A stretch of 64,000 nucleotides of DNA from Actinomadura sp. KC06 (GCF_004348735.1 NZ_SMKT01000002.1:113522-177521); one strand, 5' to 3'. Positions 51,109-61,085 are shown, counted from the stretch's first letter. Notes: generated by a model from the sequence alone, not told the origin. Numbers and translations are program-made.

Positions 51109-51654
51109 ATGGGACTTGAGGAACAGCTTCCCAGCGGCTTCCTGCTGACCACGGTGGAGAAGGTCGCCGGGTGGGCGCGGTCGAGCTCGCTATGGCCGAT
51201 GACCTTCGGGCTGGCCTGCTGCTCGATCGAGCTGATGGACGTCGGCATGGCCCGGCACGACTTCGCCCGCTGGGGCATGGAGCGCGCCTCGGCCACGCCC
51301 CGGCAGGCCGACCTGATGATCGTCGCGGGCCGGGTGAGCCAGAAGATGGCGCCGGTCCTGCGGCGCCTCTACGACCAGATGACCGAGCCGAAATGGGTCA
51401 TCGCGATGGGCGTGTGCGCGTCGTCCGGCGGGATGTTCAACAACTACGCGATCGTGCAGGGCGCCGACCACATCGTGCCGGTGGACTTCTACCTTCCCGG
51501 CTGCCCGCCCCGGCCCGAAATGCTGCTGGACACGATCCTCAAGCTCCACGACAAGATTCAGAACAGCACGCTCGGCGCGGACCGCAAGGCGGAGATCGCC
51601 GAACTCGAAGAAGGCGCCCTTTCGCATCGGCGGCCGTCGAAGATCGGCCTTTGA
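51109..51654 (+). CDS. nuoB: NADH-quinone oxidoreductase subunit B (orphan NuoB)
   Basis: A 181-residue NuoB-family protein, the subunit that holds iron-sulphur cluster N2 in complex I. The four ligand positions are present: CysCys in [10 protein letters not shown] (37-38), Cys103 in [10 protein letters not shown] and Cys132 in PGCPPRPE. Length is normal. ATG 51109 is preceded by operators and a -10 box rather than a ribosome site. No other nuo gene is nearby, so it is a second, stand-alone copy of the kind some actinomycetes carry. It may replace the usual subunit under a particular condition or belong to another hydrogenase-like complex. The TetR gene converges 8 bases downstream. Confidence 0.9.
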   Translation: MGLEEQLPSGFLLTTVEKVAGWARSSSLWPMTFGLACCSIELMDVGMARHDFARWGMERASATPRQADLMIVAGRVSQKMAPVLRRLYDQMTEPKWVIAMGVCASSGGMFNNYAIVQGADHIVPVDFYLPGCPPRPEMLLDTILKLHDKIQNSTLGADRKAEIAELEEGALSHRRPSKIGL

Positions 51655-51661
51655 GGAGATC

Positions 51662-52291
51662 TCAGGGCGCGGCCGGAGGGGCGAGGAGCCTGCGGAGCAT
51701 GCCGAGCTGCAGGCCGGCCAGGCGCCGTCCCTCGGCGACGTCGATGTCGTCGAGGTTCTTGAGGGTCCACGCGTCGATCGTCCACAGCAGGGCCAGCGTG
51801 ACCTCGCTCTGCAGGGACGGCGGCAGGTCGTCGCGGACGGCCCCGACCGAGCGGCCCGCCGCCAGGACGCCGCCGAGCCAGCCGTCGATCCCGGCCTTGA
51901 CCCGGCCCAGCGGCCCGCCGTCGGGGGCGGGCGCGTCGGAGACGTAGAAGAGCCGCCAGAGGTCGATGAGGCGGCGGTCCCGTCCGGCGGCGCGCATCAG
52001 GTCGTCGGAGAGCCGCGCCACCGCGTCCCAGAAATCGGGGACGGCGAATTCGTCCGGATCCGGCACTTTCACGGAGTCGCGGAGGCCGTCCGCGATGGCG
52101 GTCACGACCGCGTCGAACAATGCCTCTTTCGACTCGTAGTAGTGGTAGAAAGAGCTCTTGCTCATTCCGCAGGAACGGATGATGCGGTTCAGCGACGCGC
52201 CGTCGAAACCGTGGCGCACGAATTCCCGCATCGCCGTGTCGAGCAGTTCACGGCGCCGCTCCGGCGGCAGCACGGCCTTTTCGGATCCCAC
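51662..52291 (-). CDS. TetR-family transcriptional regulator
   Basis: A 209-residue TetR-type repressor. The N-terminal helix-turn-helix is ERRRELLDTAMREFVRHGFDGASLNRIIRSCGMSKSSFYHYYESKEALFDAVV (about 10-62); the rest is a helical ligand-binding domain ending PPAAP. The GTG start at 52291 has AAGG 7 bases upstream. It converges on nuoB with 7 bases between stops. The paired palindromes before nuoB are of the length and spacing often bound by TetR dimers, so regulation of nuoB is plausible, although its own promoter lacks the motif; instead GTGAC-N5-GTCAC at about 52310 lies near its start. Confidence 0.92.
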   Translation of the reverse strand: MGSEKAVLPPERRRELLDTAMREFVRHGFDGASLNRIIRSCGMSKSSFYHYYESKEALFDAVVTAIADGLRDSVKVPDPDEFAVPDFWDAVARLSDDLMRAAGRDRRLIDLWRLFYVSDAPAPDGGPLGRVKAGIDGWLGGVLAAGRSVGAVRDDLPPSLQSEVTLALLWTIDAWTLKNLDDIDVAEGRRLAGLQLGMLRRLLAPPAAP

Positions 52292-52551
52292 GTGCAGACC
52301 TTAGCCGACGGTGACGCGAGGTCACTCCGTGTCGAGGACCGGGGCGTCCCCGGCCAGGTCGGCGCGGTCGTCGCGCGGGCGGTCGCCACATCTGTGATCT
52401 TCAGCCCGCCAGGGGACGGAAACGCGAGTTGATCAAGCGTTTCCCGGCCGACCGGTGCGTGATCGAGGGCCCGGCCCTTGCGACTCGGCGGCAAAGGCGC
52501 GGCGGCGGAAACCGTTCCGGTCCATTCCCTGGCGCCCGGCGCGGGGCCGTC

Positions 52552-52557
52552 TAGTCT
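52552..52557 (+). promoter_or_regulatory. -10 box of a probably leaderless acyltransferase message
   Basis: TAGTCT fits TANNNT and ends 6 bases before ATG 52564, with no ribosome site between. The rest of the 272-base gap after the TetR start shows no gene. Confidence 0.45.
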
Positions 52558-52563
52558 GTCGTA

Positions 52564-53835
52564 ATGATTCCCGCTTCGGGTGTTTCCTCCGCGACGTCCC
52601 GGCTTGGGTGGCTCGATGCGCTGCGCGGCGGGGCGGCGCTGGCGGTGGCGCTGCACCACGCCAGCTACGTGTACCTGCCGTCCCTGCGGATCCAGATGGC
52701 CGACTGGTTCGACCCCGGCATGGCGGGCGTCCTGGTGTTCTTCCTGGTCAGCGGGTACATCGTGCCGGCCTCGCTGGAGCGTCGCGGCAGCGTGCGGGGA
52801 TTCTGGATCGGCCGGTTCTTCCGCATCTACCCGCTGCTCTCGGTGGCGTGCTTCCTCGCGATCCTGCCGTTCCTGCTGGGCGTGCTCGGGCTCCGGGCGG
52901 GGCTGGAGCAGTACTCCCCCGCGACGGCCGTCCTGGCGCACCTGACGATGCTGCAGGACGTCCTGAACGTCCCCAACGTGATGAACGTCCTGTGGACGCT
53001 GTCGTACGAGATGGCCTTCTACCTGCTGATCGTCGCGCTGTTCGTGGTGGGCGGGCACCGCCGCTCCGCACCGGCGGCGGCCGTCCTCACCGTCGTCGCG
53101 GTCGTGGCCGTCGCGCTCACCGCCACGGGCCTGCTGACCGGCGCGTACGCCCCCGCCGCGCTGCTGTCGCGCACCGCCGGAACCGGCCCGGTCGTCGCCG
53201 TGACCGCCGCGGGCGTGGTGGTGGCGATCGCGGCGGCGGTGTCGAAGCGCCCCACGCCGCGCGTCGCCGGGGGGCTGCTCGGCGGGCTGCTCGCCGTCCT
53301 GCTGGTCACGGCGAACGGGCGCATCGACGCCTGGGAGGGCCTGATCATGCTGGCGATCATGTTCACCGGGACCGCCGTCCACCGCGCCGAGCACGGCCAG
53401 ATCGGCCGGCGCACCGCCGTCGCGGCGTGCACGGTCGTCCTGGCGGGCTCGCTCGGCACCGGGACCTGGCACGCGGCGCCCTACGGCTGGAAGGCGCAGC
53501 TCGCCTGGTGCGCCACGGTGCTGGCCGCCGCGGCGGCGTTCGCGGCGGCGTGGCGGTGGCGGCACCGGCGGTTCCCCCGCTGGGCCACCGGCCTCGGCAC
53601 CATCAGCTTCTCGGTCTACCTGCTGCACCCGCTGCTGCTGATGGTGGCGGCGCAGTTCCTGGACATCTCCGGCCGGGAGGACGTCGTCGGCCTGGTGTTC
53701 TTCGTCCTGGTGCTGCTGGCCGTGAGCTGGGCGTCGCAGCGCTGGATCGAGGCGCCCGCGCAGCGCCTCGGCCGCCGCCTCACCCGCCCGGCCCGCCAGG
53801 ACGCCCCCGTCCAGCCCCAGGTCCTCGCCTCCTGA
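52564..53835 (+). CDS. Acyltransferase 3-family membrane protein
   Basis: A 423-residue integral membrane protein of the acyltransferase 3 family, which moves acyl groups onto sugars, glycolipids or antibiotics. RLGWLDALRGGAALAVALHHASY near residues 12-35 includes the signature R and catalytic-type histidine pair region; FFLVSGYIVPASLERRGSVRGFWIGRFFRIYPLL near 60-95 is the second conserved block. About ten hydrophobic helices follow, with FPRWATGLGTISFSVYLLHPLLLMV near the end. It appears to be a single-gene unit. The acceptor cannot be predicted; cell-wall or lipid decoration is typical. Confidence 0.9.
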   Translation: MIPASGVSSATSRLGWLDALRGGAALAVALHHASYVYLPSLRIQMADWFDPGMAGVLVFFLVSGYIVPASLERRGSVRGFWIGRFFRIYPLLSVACFLAILPFLLGVLGLRAGLEQYSPATAVLAHLTMLQDVLNVPNVMNVLWTLSYEMAFYLLIVALFVVGGHRRSAPAAAVLTVVAVVAVALTATGLLTGAYAPAALLSRTAGTGPVVAVTAAGVVVAIAAAVSKRPTPRVAGGLLGGLLAVLLVTANGRIDAWEGLIMLAIMFTGTAVHRAEHGQIGRRTAVAACTVVLAGSLGTGTWHAAPYGWKAQLAWCATVLAAAAAFAAAWRWRHRRFPRWATGLGTISFSVYLLHPLLLMVAAQFLDISGREDVVGLVFFVLVLLAVSWASQRWIEAPAQRLGRRLTRPARQDAPVQPQVLAS

Positions 53836-54161
53836 CCCGCGGCGCGTTCACAGGCGCCGCCCGGCGCGGACGCCCCGGAGCAGCGTTTTCACAGCTCAGC
53901 GGCCGGATTGAAAAAATGGGTCTTCGTTCAGTCACGAGGCGTGCACGTAGAAGATCCGCAGGTCGTCCCCGCTTTCTGCGTAGAAGGCGTTCTATCCGGG
54001 GGGCGGGTGCACATTCTGTCATTGGTCATTTCTGCACGGGTGGTAAATAGTCGTGGGCATGGGGCCGGCGCCACGGCACGCCCGTGGCACCGGCCGGGGA
54101 CCGGCAGGGCCAGGCGGTCACCACGTTTCTTCTTCCACCCCCATGAAAGGACCCCCCGCTC
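53836..54161. other. Intergenic region upstream of the serine protease
   Basis: This 326-base gap holds no convincing gene. On the plus strand TTGGTC (54022-54027) and TAAATA (54044-54049) with a 16-base spacer form a plausible promoter. A hairpin at 54063-54095 (14-bp stem with one mismatch, loop CACGC) lies in the 5' leader and might slow degradation or translation. GTAGAAG occurs twice (about 53949 and 53982). Confidence 0.45.
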
Positions 54162-54911
54162 ATGAGGAAGCGCAGACTGTTGACTGCTGTACCGCTTGCG
54201 TTCCTGACGCTGGCCGGTACGTCCGTCGCGAACGCGAACGCGGACACGCAGCCGTCGCCGCCGCCACGGACCAACATCGTCGGCGGCGTGCCCGCCACGG
54301 AGACCTACACGTTCATGGCCTCGCTGCAGAACGGCGGACGGCACGGCTGCGGCGGCTCCCTCGTCGCGCCGACGTGGGTCATCACCGCGACGCACTGCGG
54401 CCAGCCCGCCCAGGTGCGGATCGGCACGCAGACCTACAACGCGGGCGGCGAGGTCCGGCAGGTCTCGGGCCGCCAGGTCATCGGCGGCGACCTCGCCATC
54501 CTCCGCCTGTCCAGCGCGTCCACGATGAAGCCCATCCCGATCGCGCAGACCGCGCCGGTCGGGTCGGCCACCCGCCTGATCGGCTGGGGCCAGACCTGCC
54601 CGACCCGCGGCTGCGGCGGCGCTCCCATCCAGCTCCAGCAGCTCGACACCACCATCGTCGCCGACAGCCGCTGCTCCGGCATCGACGCGGCGAACGAGAT
54701 CTGCACCGACGGCGGCAACGGCAAGGGCGCCTGCTACGGCGACTCCGGCGGACCGGCCGTGACCGGCGGACCCGGTGCGTGGGAGCTCGTCGGCGCCACC
54801 AGCCGCGGCGGCCAGACCTGCGCGCAGGGCCCGGCCATCTACAGCGACACGGCCGCTTACCGCACCCGGATCCTCCAGATCATCGGCGGCGCCGCGAGCG
54901 CGACCCGCTGA
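54162..54911 (+). CDS. Secreted trypsin-like serine protease (S1 family)
   Basis: A 249-residue secreted protease. The signal peptide ends near ANA (about 24-26), and a short propeptide ends before the new N-terminus IVGG at 39-42. The triad is intact: His78 in TATHCG, Asp110 in GGDLAILRL and Ser195 in YGDSGGPAV. Three cysteine pairs fit secreted S1 enzymes. It should cleave after Lys or Arg if the S1 pocket is trypsin-like (the residue six before Ser, in NGKGACYGDSGG, is Gly/Lys-type and not clearly Asp, so specificity is uncertain). AAAGGA lies 10 bases before ATG. It precedes snapalysin; both may serve nutrient release. Confidence 0.92.
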   Translation: MRKRRLLTAVPLAFLTLAGTSVANANADTQPSPPPRTNIVGGVPATETYTFMASLQNGGRHGCGGSLVAPTWVITATHCGQPAQVRIGTQTYNAGGEVRQVSGRQVIGGDLAILRLSSASTMKPIPIAQTAPVGSATRLIGWGQTCPTRGCGGAPIQLQQLDTTIVADSRCSGIDAANEICTDGGNGKGACYGDSGGPAVTGGPGAWELVGATSRGGQTCAQGPAIYSDTAAYRTRILQIIGGAASATR

Positions 54912-54929
54912 CCGTCTCAGGAATGAACG

Positions 54930-54963
54930 TGCCCTCCGCCGGAGCGCGGTGCCCGGCGGAGGG
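54930..54963 (+). terminator. Hairpin between serine protease and snapalysin genes
   Basis: GCCCTCCGCCGG (54930-54941) and CCGGCGGAGGGC (54952-54963) form a perfect 12-bp stem with a 10-base loop. It lies 18 bases after the stop and 32 before the next ATG, so it may end the first message or punctuate a two-gene one. Confidence 0.6.
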
Positions 54964-54995
54964 CGCCTCATCCGCTCCCACACTGTGAGGTATCC

Positions 54996-55559
54996 ATGGT
55001 CGCAAGCAAGTTCTTGAGGGTCTGCGCCGCGCTGCTGCTCGGCCTGGCCTTCCTGACCGGCACCGGCGTGTCCGCTTCGGCGGCGCCCGCGCCGGAGCAG
55101 TCCAACGTCCGCACGATCCGGTACGACACAAGCCAGGCCGCCGAGTTCAAGGCGGCGTGGGACGAGGGCGCGAAGATCTGGAACGAGCACGTCCAGAACG
55201 TCGAGTTCGTTCCCGGCACGCCCGGCGACGTCCGCATCCTCGCCGACAACGGCTGGCCCCGCGCGCAGGTGACGAGCCTCGGCCGCGGCACCGTCTGGAT
55301 GGGCCGCCAGGCCACCCAGCAGGGCCACTACGAGATCCGGATCGCGTCCCACGAGCTGGGGCACATCCTCGGCCTGCCGGACCGGCGCACCGGCCTGTGC
55401 ACGGACCTGATGTCCGGCGCCAGCGCCGGCACGACCTGCAAGAACCCGAACCCCAACGCGGCGGAGATCGCCGAGGTCGAGCGCAACTTCCAGAACGGCC
55501 GCATGGGCTTCAAGCCCGGTGCCGTCCTGAGCGAGGCGCCGATCCTGGCTCGCCACTGA
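54996..55559 (+). CDS. Snapalysin-family metalloprotease (M7)
   Basis: A 187-residue secreted zinc protease. A signal peptide (to ASA near 29) precedes the mature small neutral protease. The zinc motif SHELGHILGLPD gives His119, His123 and Asp129 as ligands with Glu120 as base; LCTDLMSGASAGTTC provides the Met-turn and the usual disulphide. Length and motif match snapalysin of Streptomyces (peptidase family M7), which prefers to cut next to aromatic residues. GAGG lies 6 bases upstream. A terminator-type hairpin follows. Together with the serine protease it fits an actinomycete exoprotease locus. Confidence 0.95.
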   Translation: MVASKFLRVCAALLLGLAFLTGTGVSASAAPAPEQSNVRTIRYDTSQAAEFKAAWDEGAKIWNEHVQNVEFVPGTPGDVRILADNGWPRAQVTSLGRGTVWMGRQATQQGHYEIRIASHELGHILGLPDRRTGLCTDLMSGASAGTTCKNPNPNAAEIAEVERNFQNGRMGFKPGAVLSEAPILARH

Positions 55560-55649
55560 ACCCCTTCCAGCTCGGCGCGCCCGCACAAACCCTGCACGTG
55601 CGGACGGGCCGGATGAAAGAGGTTCACTGATCCCCGCCGCCCCCTCAAC

Positions 55650-55700
55650 GCGACCTGAGGGCGTCCGTTCCTTCCGGCAGGCGCCCTCAGGTTCGCTTTT
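55650..55700. terminator. Bidirectional terminator between snapalysin and MFS exporter
   Basis: CTGAGGGCG and CGCCCTCAG, extended by a few pairs (55650-55663 with 55682-55696), form a stem whose plus strand is followed by CTTTT. The MFS gene's stop lies within the second arm, so the structure probably serves both convergent genes. Confidence 0.65.
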
Positions 55701-57090
55701 GGGGACGCGGCAAGAACGCCACCAGCGCCGTTCCCGCCGTGGTGATGACCGCGGCGACGACGAACGCCGTCGAGTATCCGTCCACCAGGTCCGCGCCGGA
55801 GCGGGCCGCGGCCGTCCCGAGAACCGTGAGGCCGATGGCGCCGCCGATCGTCCGGGACGTGTTGACGACCCCCGCCACGGCCCCCGCCTCCGACGACGGA
55901 GCGCCCGCCGTGGACGCCTGCACCAGCGGCGTCATCAGCAGCCCGAACCCGAGCGCCATCGTCGCGCCGGGGCCGAGGATCGAGCCGGCGAACGTCCCGT
56001 CGGCGTCCAGCACCACGCTCTGCCACGCGAACCCCGCGGCGGCCAGCAGCCCGCCCGCACCGGCGAGGAGCCGCGGGTCCATGCGGGCCATGAGCGTCGG
56101 CGCGAGCCGGGAGCCGATGATGATGCCCGCCGTGTGCGGCAGGAACGACAGGCCCGTCCGCACCGCGCTGTAGTGCAGGACGTTCTGCATGTAGAGCGAC
56201 AGGAAGTACCAGAGCGCGAAACCCGCCATCGTCCCGACGAGCGTCGCGAGGTTCCCGACCGCGACGCTGCGCAGCCGGAACAGCCCGAGCCGCACCAGCG
56301 GCTGCGAGGTCCGCGCCTCCACCGCGACGAACGCCGCCAGCAACGCGAGCCCCGCCAGAACCGGGAACAGCGCCGACCAGCCGTGCTTCTCGGTCTCGCC
56401 GATGCCGAACGCCAGCAGCCCGACGCCCGCCGTGACGAGCACCGCCCCCGGCAGGTCGAGCCGCTGCCGCCCGCCGGCCAGGCGCTCCGCCCGCAGCCAC
56501 CGGACGGCGATGAACCCCACGACAAGCCCGACCGGGACATTGATCAGGAACACCCAGCGCCAGCTCAGATAGTCGGTGAGCAGCCCGCCGACCAGCCCGC
56601 CGGTCGCGCCGCCCGCGGTGCCGACGGCGGTCCACATCGCGATCGCCCGCGTCCGGGCGGGACCGTCCGGGAACGTGGCGGTGATCAGCGAGAGCGTGAC
56701 GGGCGCGAGGATCGCAGCCCCGAGCCCCTGCACGGCGCGGGCGCCGATGAGCATGCTCGCGTCCTGCGCGAACCCGCCCGCGAGGCTGGCCACGGTGAAC
56801 AGGCCGAGCCCCGCGATGAAGACGCGCTTGCGTCCGAACAGATCGGCGGCGCGCCCGCCGAGCAGCAGGAACCCGGCGAACGTCAGCGAGTAGGCGTTGA
56901 CGACCCATTGCAGCCCGGTCGCGCCGAGCCCGAGCCCGGCGCGCATGTCCGGCAGCGCGACGTTGACGACGGAGATGTCCAGGACGACGAGGAACTGCCC
57001 GATGGACGCGGCGAGCACCGCCGCCCACCCGGGTGTCGTTAGACGTGGCGCGTCTTTGCCGGCGACTGCGGGCTCATGGGTCGTGGTCAT
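55687..57090 (-). CDS. MFS drug exporter, DHA2 family
   Basis: A 467-residue exporter of the 14-helix DHA2 (EmrB/QacA-type) family. Typical blocks are ASIGQFLVVLDISVVNVALPDM in helix 1, LLGGRAADLFGRKRVF after helix 2, AVQGLGAAILAPVTLSLI in helix 4 and SWRWVFLINVPVGLVVG after helix 6. Thirteen to fourteen hydrophobic stretches are visible. It exchanges drugs or metabolites for protons; the substrate is not predictable. It is a single-gene unit with its stop in the bidirectional terminator. No regulator is adjacent. Confidence 0.93.
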   Translation of the reverse strand: MTTTHEPAVAGKDAPRLTTPGWAAVLAASIGQFLVVLDISVVNVALPDMRAGLGLGATGLQWVVNAYSLTFAGFLLLGGRAADLFGRKRVFIAGLGLFTVASLAGGFAQDASMLIGARAVQGLGAAILAPVTLSLITATFPDGPARTRAIAMWTAVGTAGGATGGLVGGLLTDYLSWRWVFLINVPVGLVVGFIAVRWLRAERLAGGRQRLDLPGAVLVTAGVGLLAFGIGETEKHGWSALFPVLAGLALLAAFVAVEARTSQPLVRLGLFRLRSVAVGNLATLVGTMAGFALWYFLSLYMQNVLHYSAVRTGLSFLPHTAGIIIGSRLAPTLMARMDPRLLAGAGGLLAAAGFAWQSVVLDADGTFAGSILGPGATMALGFGLLMTPLVQASTAGAPSSEAGAVAGVVNTSRTIGGAIGLTVLGTAAARSGADLVDGYSTAFVVAAVITTAGTALVAFLPRPQKRT

Positions 57091-57182
57091 GCCTTACAGG
57101 GTGCACTCGCCCGCCCCTCCCCCGCGTCGGCCACCAGACCCAACCCACAAGGTCCCATAGACCTAGGACCCGCCCGCGCGTC

Positions 57183-57494
57183 TCAGCTTCGGGAGTGCTC
57201 CTCGGCTGTTCGGCCCAGGAGGACGGAGTTCTCGGTGAGGACGCCGCCAGAGTCTCCGGTGATCCGCAGTTTTCCGGTCGAGCCGGGGCTGAGCAGGTCG
57301 ACCTCGCGCTGGAAAAGCCAAATGCGCTGGACCGTCAGATCGGCAGGACGTTCCTTACCGGCGTCGTCTCGTACCGCGTCCAGCCTGACACCCGGCCAAA
57401 CAGTTCCCTGCAGGGTGCGCACTATGACGAGGAAGGCGCCTTCGCCGTCGGTCTCCACGGGTGCGGAGATCTGCAGCTGCACCTCATGATCCAC
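57183..57494 (-). CDS. Candidate immunity protein of the RHS toxin
   Basis: A 103-residue protein with strand-like alternation (VQLQISAPV, AFLVIVRTL, VDLLSPGSTGKLRITGDSGG). The gene overlaps the RHS toxin end by 11 bases, the standard position of immunity genes in polymorphic toxin loci. The GTG start at 57494 has a weak AGGG upstream. No family is recognised, which is usual for immunity proteins. The assignment is by position only; a fast-evolving unrelated small gene is the alternative. Confidence 0.6.
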   Translation of the reverse strand: MDHEVQLQISAPVETDGEGAFLVIVRTLQGTVWPGVRLDAVRDDAGKERPADLTVQRIWLFQREVDLLSPGSTGKLRITGDSGGVLTENSVLLGRTAEEHSRS

Positions 57495-57932
57495 AAGAAC
57501 CCGCCCTGTCCATGAAGTCCTGGATTTCGTCCGGCGAGAGTTTCGGAGTCGTTTCCAGAATCCGGTTGAGGTCGCCGGTGGTGATGTTGGGCGGAATATC
57601 GTATCCCATGTCCGAGAGGATGGAGCGGGCGCGGGCGGCCGGGATCGTCTGGTTGGCGCGGTCTGCGAGGTCGGACGCCTGGATCCCGAGGCCCATCTCG
57701 GCTTCTCTCGGGATGTAGCCGGGGCCGAGTTTCTCCACGTCCTGGAGGTTGCCGGGGCGGTGGATCTGCACGACCCCCTCGCCGCCGTACTCGCTCGCCG
57801 ACTGCGTGGCGAAGATCGTCGCGACGCCGGGGTCGGTCGTCACGGATGCGACCCCCGCCTTTTGCATGTTCTCGCCGCCGGGCCATCCCTTGGTCGTCCC
57901 GCGGAAATAGGGAGGGTCGGTGTCGGTGAGGC
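57484..57932 (-). other. ADP-ribosyltransferase-like toxin tip of the RHS protein
   Basis: The last about 150 residues, after the DPSGL junction, carry YFRGTT, then SVTTDPGVATIFA with a Gly-rich GGEGVVQIHRPG and REAEMGL. This order (Arg, Ser/Thr-x-Thr, Glu-x-Glu) is that of R-S-E-type mono-ADP-ribosyltransferases. Such tips modify host proteins using NAD+. The remaining tail (SILSDMGYDIPPNITTGDLNRIL) is unassigned. The call is by motif only. Confidence 0.55.
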
Positions 57933-60900
57933 CCGAGGGGTCGATTCTGCGGACGGGGTTGCTCACATAGGCGTAAGGATTGGCGCCGCCGAGCAGCCCG
58001 ATCGGGTCGCTGCTCAAATAGCGGCCGGTCGTGGAGTCGTAATAGCGGTGAAGGTTGTAGTCCAGCCCGCTTTCTTCGTCTCGATACTGACCGGGGAATC
58101 GGAACGGGCAGTCCGAAGTGTGCTGGGACGCCCCCCACAGGTCGGCCCTGGACGACTGCGTCAGCCTCCCGTCCGGCTGCACCAGTTCCCGTGGCGTGCC
58201 GACGAGATCGGTGATGATGGCGTGGAACTCTTCGTCATATTTCTGCTGCGATTCGTTCCAGGTTCTGCGGGTCTGCGTCGCGGGCCGGAACGATCCGGGG
58301 TCGTGCGTCCAGGTCCTGACCTGCCTGCGGCCGTGGCGGGACGAGTCCTCCTCGACCAGCGTCGTCCCGTCCCAGGTGAAATCGACCTGTTCGACGAGCT
58401 GCCCCGAGCCGTACCGCCGCTTGCTGACGCGTCGCCCGAACGGGTCATAGAAGTACTGCCAGGTATCGCCGGACGGCGTGCTGACCGAGACGAGCCGGTC
58501 GTCGGCGTCCCAGCCGTACCGCCAGCTGTCCCGGCGGCCGGACAGCGTCCTGACGTGGCGCGTGATGACGCGTCCCTGCTCGTCGTACTCGAACGACGTC
58601 CGTCCCGAGTGCATCAGCCGGGGGCCGGTGAACGTCCGGTCGGCCGGGAGGCCGGGGCCGTCCGGTCCGCGCGAGCCCGACCCGTGGACGGGGCTGCCGG
58701 CGGCGTCGTAGGCGTACCGCTCCGTCCACCCGTGGCCGTGGACGCCCGTCACCCGCCCGGCCTGATCGAGCTCGAACGACTGCGGGCCGTTCAGCCGATC
58801 ATTGATAGCGGTGACGTTCCCGTCCGCCCGGTATCCGTAGGCCCGATGCTGCAGCAGCTGCGGCTCGGCCGTGGGCACCAGCGACCACAGGGCCTGGTCG
58901 ATGAGGTGGTGGTCGGCGTCCCACCGCTGATCCACGACCACGCCGGTGCCGATGGCGCGCCGCACCTCCCGGCCGGCCGCGTCGTAGGAGAACCGGAGTG
59001 CTTGACCGTCGGTGTGCAGTTCGGCGAGCCGTCCGGCGGAGTCGTAGGCCCAAGACGCCTCGGCCCCGGCCGGTGTGGGCGACGCACGCGGCGGCCGAGC
59101 GCGTCGTAGGAGGCGCGCAGCACGCGTCCGTTGCACTCCTGGGTGACGACCCGGCCGTTCGCGTCGTAGCTCAGCCGCAGGTCGACGCCGGGCCCCGTCG
59201 CGTGGGTCAGCCTGCCCGCCGGGTCGTAGGCGTACGTGGTGACCGCGTCTCCGGACCGCTGCTCGACGACCTTCCCGAGCGGGTCGCGGACGTACTGCGT
59301 GAGCTCGCCTGCACCGTTGCGGCGCGCGACGAGCCGTCCCAGGGCGTCGTGCTCGTAGCGCAGTGTGCGGCCGTTGAAGTCCGCTTCCTGGACGAGCCTG
59401 CCCGCGGCGTCGTATTCGTAGCGCCAGACGAGGCCCTGCGGATTGGTGACGGAGGCGAGGCGGAGCTCGGCGTCGTACGCCAGCTCCAACCGGGACCCGT
59501 CGGCACCGAACTGGACCGATGGGATGCCGAAGGGCCCGTACTCGGTACGGGTCAGCTGCCCTGCCGCGTCGGTGTAGGCGATGAGGTCGCCGTTCGCGTC
59601 GTACTGCCAGCGTTCGGCGGATCCGGACGGCAGCGTCCGGCTGAGGGGCTTCCCTTCGATCGTCCACTCGAAGCGGGTGGTTCCGCCGACCGGGTCGGTC
59701 GCGGCCGTGATGCGGCCCAGGCTGTTGCGCTGGTAGCGGGAGGTGTTGCCGAGCTGGTCGGTGACGGACAGCGGCAGCCCGGCGCCGTCCACCTCGAACC
59801 TTGTGACGTCGCCCAGCGGATCGGTCACCGTCAGCAGGTGGCCCCGCTCGTTGTAGCCGTAGGTCGTCGTCGCGCCGAGCGGATCGGTACGGCTGACGAG
59901 ATTGCCTCGCTCGTCCCATTCCTGCCGCCAGACGGCGCCGTCCGGCCCGGTGATCCGCACCGGCTTGTTCAGCTCGTTGTAGACGGCGACGGTACGGCTC
60001 TCGGACGTCCGGCCGATGGACGTGATGTTGCCGACTTCGTCATAGGCGAACCGCGTGGTGTGGCCGAGCGGATCGGTGAAGGACAGAACCCGGTTGTGAC
60101 GGTCGCGCTCGTAGCGGGTGGTGTTGCCGAGCGGGTCGGTCTGGGCGATGAGCTGGTAGGCGTCGTTGAACTCGTAGGTGGTGCCGTGCCCCAGGGAATC
60201 GGTCTGGACGGTACGCCTGATGCCCGTGGCGTCGGGTTCCACGAAACGGATACGGGTGTTGAGATGGCCACCGGTTCCCGTCCCCGCGATGGCGCGGCCG
60301 CGCTCGTCGTAGGTGTAGTCGTAGCCGTGGCCGGAACGGTCCCGCCACCCGGTCATGCGGTGCTCGTCGTCGTAGAAGAACCGCAGCGGCCGGCCGGACT
60401 CGTTGATGACTTCGGCCAGATCGCCCTGGGCGTCGTAGCCGTACCGCATCAGGACGACGCCGTCCGCCTCGCCTTGGACGAGCAGTCGAAGCGCGCTGAT
60501 GCGCCATTCGCCGATCGGGCTTTGGGACGGAATGGTGTCGACGGCGATCCGATAGCCGCCCGAATGCCGGACTTCGTTGAGGGCGCCGCCCTCGTCGTAC
60601 ACCAGGTCGATCCGGTTGCCGTTCCGGTCTGTGATCGCGGCCAGGGGAAGCCGGGACCACCCGGTCTGCGCGCCGGGTGCCGGAAAGTGCAGCGTGCGGC
60701 CGGTGCGTCCGTCGGTGAGCGTGTAGCCGCCGTCGCCGGTCATCGCCAGATGCCGGTGCTGGGCGCCCTCGACCGGACGGGTCACGACACGAGGGATGTT
60801 GACCAGCGGGAACCGCACCACCATCCCGTCGGACGCCACGTAAGCGATCCCGGTCGCCTCCAGTTCGAGGTACTGGTCCAGCGTCGAGGCCCAGGAGGCG

Positions 60901-61085
60901 CCGAAGAGCCGTCCTCGCCGGTGGCTGGACAGGTGCGTCCGCTCAAGGACCAGCGGCAGGACCCCCGCGAGCTGGACGTCCGTCTGGGAGAAGAGCACCT
61001 CACCCGTGGCGAGGTCGATCGGGTCTTTGGTGGTGGTCTTGTCCCCAGTGTCGCGGGACTCTTTCTGCGTCGTGTCCTTGTCGGG

